Assembly: GCA_004151065.3 (NCBI GenBank)
Contig: NWUY0300025992.1
Span: 1-11,667 of the forward strand
Reading direction: 5' to 3'
From: Larix sibirica
Lineage: Eukaryota > Streptophyta > Pinopsida > Pinales > Pinaceae
Length of the DNA: 11,667 bases
Under the pieces are notes generated by a model. The model saw only the letters and a list, made by a program, of their open reading frames with translations, ran no database searches and was not told where the DNA came from. Positions 8,912-11,667 of this stretch are shown here, piece by piece. The position numbers and the translations under genes are program-made. Each line of letters begins with the position of its first letter. Positions within the stretch are counted from its first letter, which is position 1.

Positions 8912-8935
8912 GGTCGGCCTTTCTTTCCTCTAGTT
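8910..8935. repeat. 26-base inverted filler at the junction between the two copies
   Basis: These 26 bases match the reverse complement of 10273-10298 at 25 of 26 positions, and of the equivalent copy A bases (about 8824-8848) at 22 of 25. The sequence belongs to neither copy in direct orientation. It occupies the gap between the end of copy A and the start of copy B. With 8824-8848 it could form a stem with a loop of about 62 bases. Confidence 0.85.
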
Positions 8936-8939
8936 CTTT

Positions 8940-10361
8940 GCTCCTCCTAACCTAGGAAAAAGAAATAGAGATGAATCAATCTTCTTGTAAAATCAAGCCC
9001 GTAAAACCAGAGGATAGGATGCCAGTCATGACAAGCATAAGAGTCCATTCATGAGATGGACGAACGAATTGAAAAAATGTTGACATTAAGATTGATTCCA
9101 AATATCTATCCAAAGGCTTTGGAAATACTTTGATCAATAATTTAGATTGCTTGTCACATGATGAAGTTCTGAATTTATTTCAGAAAATAAATGCTTGGGC
9201 ACTACAGAAGAAAGCTGAAACCAAGTCTACATGGAAAGATGTAACTACTCAGCTAACTTGGGCTTTCACAGGAATTGTTAAGCTTTGGTGGGAAAAGCTT
9301 TCAGCAATAGAAAAGGAACATATTCTTGAGGATATAGATCCTCTAGAAACGTTGTTTCAAGCACTTTCCCATGAATTCCTCGGGGCAAAAGATGCTTCAC
9401 ACCATGCCCAAATGTTTATGTCGCAAAAGTTGTGCGACATTGATCTGTTACAAGAATATTTTTGCACAGTGCATCCCATGCTCTACAAAATCACTGACCA
9501 TCAAAACATCGCCTATTACGACATTATATTGCATCATTTCCTGGCAAGATTCCAAAACTTGTCACCAAATACCTCAGTGATCATCATGTTAACATCGAAG
9601 ATCTCTCTTTAGTAGGCATTCACCAACATGTTCTTATTGCTTTCCAAAAAGAATGTGTCACCATGAAGACCCAAAAGAATTTGAAGAAACGGGTATTCCT
9701 CTCCTCTTCAGCCTGTCAACAGTTCAGAGAGACTGCTAATTATGGATGTTTTAATCCTAAACCTCCCAATGCTTCTTCCTCTCCTTATCGATGTTCCACT
9801 TGGAAGCGTGGTGTATCCCTCTCACATTCTTCCAAATTTTCTAAATCGTTTCCAAGGAAATATTCCAAATTCTCCTTCAAAAAGAAGCAGCAACCCAATA
9901 GATTTGTTTTAAAGAAAAGGTCTAAACCTTTGAAGAAATCCTCTTGTTATGTTTGTGGTAAGACAGGACACTGGGCAAACAATCGTCCAGAAAAGAAAAC
10001 AAAGCTATAACACAAAATCTGTGAGTTGTTCAATACAGAGTATGATCCCTCTAAATGGGATCTAGTTCAATCTCTAGAATCAGAAGATGAAGGATTCTCG
10101 ATTCATGACTCTAAAACTTAATATAATTCAGACACAGAACCTGAATTAGAATTCAGAAAATTGACAATTGATTCAGATGTCAGTTCTGATGGTCAGCATA
10201 CTTTTATTAGTAACTATTTAGTATTAGAATGTTCCATGTTTTCAGTCCCGTCTATTAGACAATGGATTGAATAACTAGAGGAAAGAAAGGCCAACCTTTC
10301 TCTTGGTCTAGTTATCATCAGAAGAAGAATACAAGAGAAAATAGATGGCTTATCAAAAAAA
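8940..10361 (+). repeat. Direct repeat, copy B of the 1.4 kb viral segment
   Basis: 1422 bases homologous to 7484-8911 in the same orientation. Beyond 10361 the sequence continues into the rest of the polyprotein (KFPYQRLKQD), so copy B is the one joined to protease and reverse transcriptase, whereas copy A is the one joined to the movement protein. Confidence 0.92.
9945..9986 (+). other. Zinc knuckle, copy B, last cysteine replaced by arginine
   Basis: CYVCGKTGHWANNRP: the spacing C-x2-C-x4-H-x4 is kept and the Gly before His is present, but the fourth ligand is CGT (Arg, 9984-9986) where copy A has TGT (Cys). One transition accounts for it. The knuckle should not bind zinc normally. Confidence 0.85.
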
Positions 10362-10574
10362 TTTCCATACCAAAGGTTAAAACAAGATGGTATTGAAGAA
10401 GATGATTGGCAAGAACTTGAACAAGATCAAGGTGAGTCTTATCTTTTAAAAAAGATTACTTACTTTGAAAATAAGGTTAAGAATGAAAGAGAACAGTTAG
10501 TTGCAATAGATACTAGTATACAAAGTTCTTTGCATCAGCTGGATGATTTTAATTCTCAATATATATAGCTTACA

Positions 10575-10978
10575 ATGAAAAAATCTCACAACTTCTATCC
10601 AACAGAACCATCACAACCTTCTAAGATAGTTCTTGCACAAAAAATTCTCGGTGATCGCATGGTCATTTCCATTGGAATAAAAACAGAAGGTTACAAACTA
10701 TATGAGCTTGATGCTCAAGTAGACACTGGTGCCATGAGTAGTTGTTGTAAATACAAGGCAATTCCTACATATTTATGGCAGCCAACACAGATCCATTTCC
10801 GTGTTGTCAACAAAGAATTGATTAAGATTTATTTTATTGCTCCATATTTTCCTATTATGTGGGAAATATCAAAACTTATGTTACATTATATTGTTTAGAT
10901 ACAGGAGTTGATGTCCTTCTTGGACATGTGTTTGTCAAGAAACATCTGCTAATGGCGTTTAGAGAAGACTTTGTATAA
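10575..10978 (+). pseudogene. Viral aspartic protease, frameshifted
   Basis: Retroviral-type aspartic proteases act as dimers and cut the viral polyprotein. The first part (10575-10898, 107 codons) has ELDAQVDTGAMSSCCKY with the active-site triad Asp-Thr-Gly at residues 50-52. The register changes at about 10845-10860. In the new frame YVTLYCLDTGVDVLLGHVF carries the second hydrophobic-Gly motif (DVLLGHVF, 10910-10933), ending at TAA 10976-10978. The ATG at 10575 lies 6 bases after the TAG at 10566 and in the same register as the upstream acidic region, so it is probably an internal Met. Catalytic residues survive, but no single frame spans the domain. Confidence 0.85.
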
Positions 10979-11667
10979 TTTACCATTCAAGGTTCAAAAG
11001 TGGCAGTTCCAGTCAAAACAGAGTTTATAGTTAGAATATCTACAGACAAGCCAGACATTATTGAAGAATTTGTGAAAGACATGACCAAAATTTAAAAAAT
11101 AGTCAAGCATGCTAACCTTCATGGTCAAGATATTTTGGCAGATATTACCAAAAAATTGAAAAAAGAATGCACTTCAGAACATCCAGATGCATTCTGGACA
11201 CGAGAAAAATATCAGATAACTCTCCCATACAAGAAAAATGTAGTGATCAAGCCACAGAAATATTCTACAAATAATATGAGTCCCAGTGAGCAAAAGGCCT
11301 GCAAAGAAGAAATTCAGCAGTTGTTAGAAAGAAGGTTAATTGATCCATGTAAGAGTGCATGGGCTTGTCCAGCCTTTTATGAAAACAAACATTATAAACA
11401 GAAACGAGGTAAGAAGTGACTTGTTGTAAATTATGATGCTTTGAACCAAGCATTAGAGCCTGTTAGATATCAATTACCTCATTAAGACTTGCTTTTGTCA
11501 AAAAATTCCAAAGCAAATGTGTACAACAAGTTTGATTTGAAAAGCAGATTTTGGCAAGTCGGGGTAGCTCCAAAAGATTGATTCAAGACAACTTTCTGTT
11601 AAGATCCCAGTGGGAGGACTTCACTAACAGCTCGAGTTTTTGGTGTAATGATTCGTATCATTTGGTA
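10979..11667 (+). pseudogene. Viral reverse transcriptase, N-terminal part, broken and cut by the window end
   Basis: The protease second frame continues through a linker with TAA 11093 into reverse transcriptase. Recognisable blocks are EQKACKEEIQQLLERRLIDP (the primer-grip side of the fingers, about 11287-11346), SAWACPAFYENK, VVNYDALNQALEPVRYQLP (about 11423-11479) and motif A, KFDLKSRFWQVGVAPKD (11528-11578), with the catalytic Asp at 11534-11536. Motif A has Arg where the family nearly always has Gly (LKSGF). Stops are TGA 11417, TAA 11483, TGA 11579 and TAA 11600; all stay in one register, so decay here is mostly by point mutation. The last bases read LTARVFGVMIRII, a degraded version of the block before the YxDD motif. 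YxDD and RNase H would lie to the right of the window. Confidence 0.88.

Larger units (their letters stand above)
8940..10568 (+). pseudogene. Coat protein, zinc knuckle and acidic tail, copy B (broken)
   Basis: Same domain order as copy A with its own lesions. The 5' part has TAA 8988 and TAG 9015, then an extra A in a run at 9072-9077. The coat core is open from about 9080 to 9515 (LNLFQKINAWALQKK, GIVKLWWEKL, HAQMFMSQKLCDIDLLQEYF). One T is missing near 9516 relative to copy A, and the frame then moves to PGKIPKLVTKYLSDHH and on through the Lys-rich tail and zinc knuckle to TAA 10008. The same register continues with TAA 10119, TAA 10272 and TAG 10566 through the acidic segment and a helical Glu/Lys-rich stretch (about 10370-10560) absent from copy A. 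The segments at 9130 and 9663 lack true starts and are fragments of one decayed polyprotein. Confidence 0.82.

Noticed and set aside
11265-11453. A minus-strand 62-codon open frame.
   Set aside because: It is antisense to recognisable reverse transcriptase sequence.
1-11667. CRISPR arrays, rRNA or tRNA genes, bacterial operon signals.
   Set aside because: No regularly spaced short repeats, no tRNA-like cloverleaf and no ribosome-binding-site-linked genes were seen; the content is eukaryotic plant repeat DNA.

Overview
This is plant nuclear DNA, AT-rich, with no intact host gene that I can recognise. The host assignment rests on two decayed plant-type elements: a CACTA (En/Spm) transposase relic at the left edge and an endogenous plant pararetrovirus (Caulimoviridae) filling the right half. 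Nothing in the window points to a species. The family of endogenous viruses is known from flowering plants, conifers and ferns, and I cannot choose among them. A single undetermined base (n, 5248) indicates an unfinished or draft read.

Layout. 1-918 (minus strand): pieces of a TNP2-like CACTA transposase, broken by stops and frameshifts and running off the left edge. About 919-4200: no gene recognised, apart from a weak unidentified minus-strand open frame at 3663-3917. About 4215-4456: very AT-rich, with repeated motifs. 4461-5337: non-coding, with TATA-like boxes and two 36-base direct repeats; it may be host flank or the upstream control region of the virus. 5341-5351: an 11-base match to the initiator-Met tRNA primer-binding site. 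5352-5620: a leader with one short overlapping upstream frame. 5621-6397: an uninterrupted 258-residue movement protein of the 30K superfamily. 6401-8906: same-frame spacer, coiled coil, coat-protein core, basic tail, CCHC zinc knuckle and acidic tail (copy A). 8910-8935: a 26-base inverted filler. 8940-10568: a second, diverged copy of the coat/zinc-knuckle/acidic region (copy B). 10575 to the right edge: aspartic protease and the start of reverse transcriptase, which is cut by the window end before its YxDD motif.

The viral gene order MP-CP-zinc knuckle-PR-RT matches the petuvirus/florendovirus-type single-polyprotein layout. The element is defective: I count about twenty stops and frameshifts, nearly all 3' of position 7930. 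The most unusual feature is structural. A 1.4 kb segment (7484-8911 and 8940-10361) is present twice in direct orientation, with roughly 6% divergence in a hand-compared sample. The copies carry different lesions and are joined by a short inverted piece of the segment's own 3' end. The locus is either an internal tandem duplication or a fusion of two related viral genomes. I see no novel functional system; the interest lies in this rearranged viral fossil.
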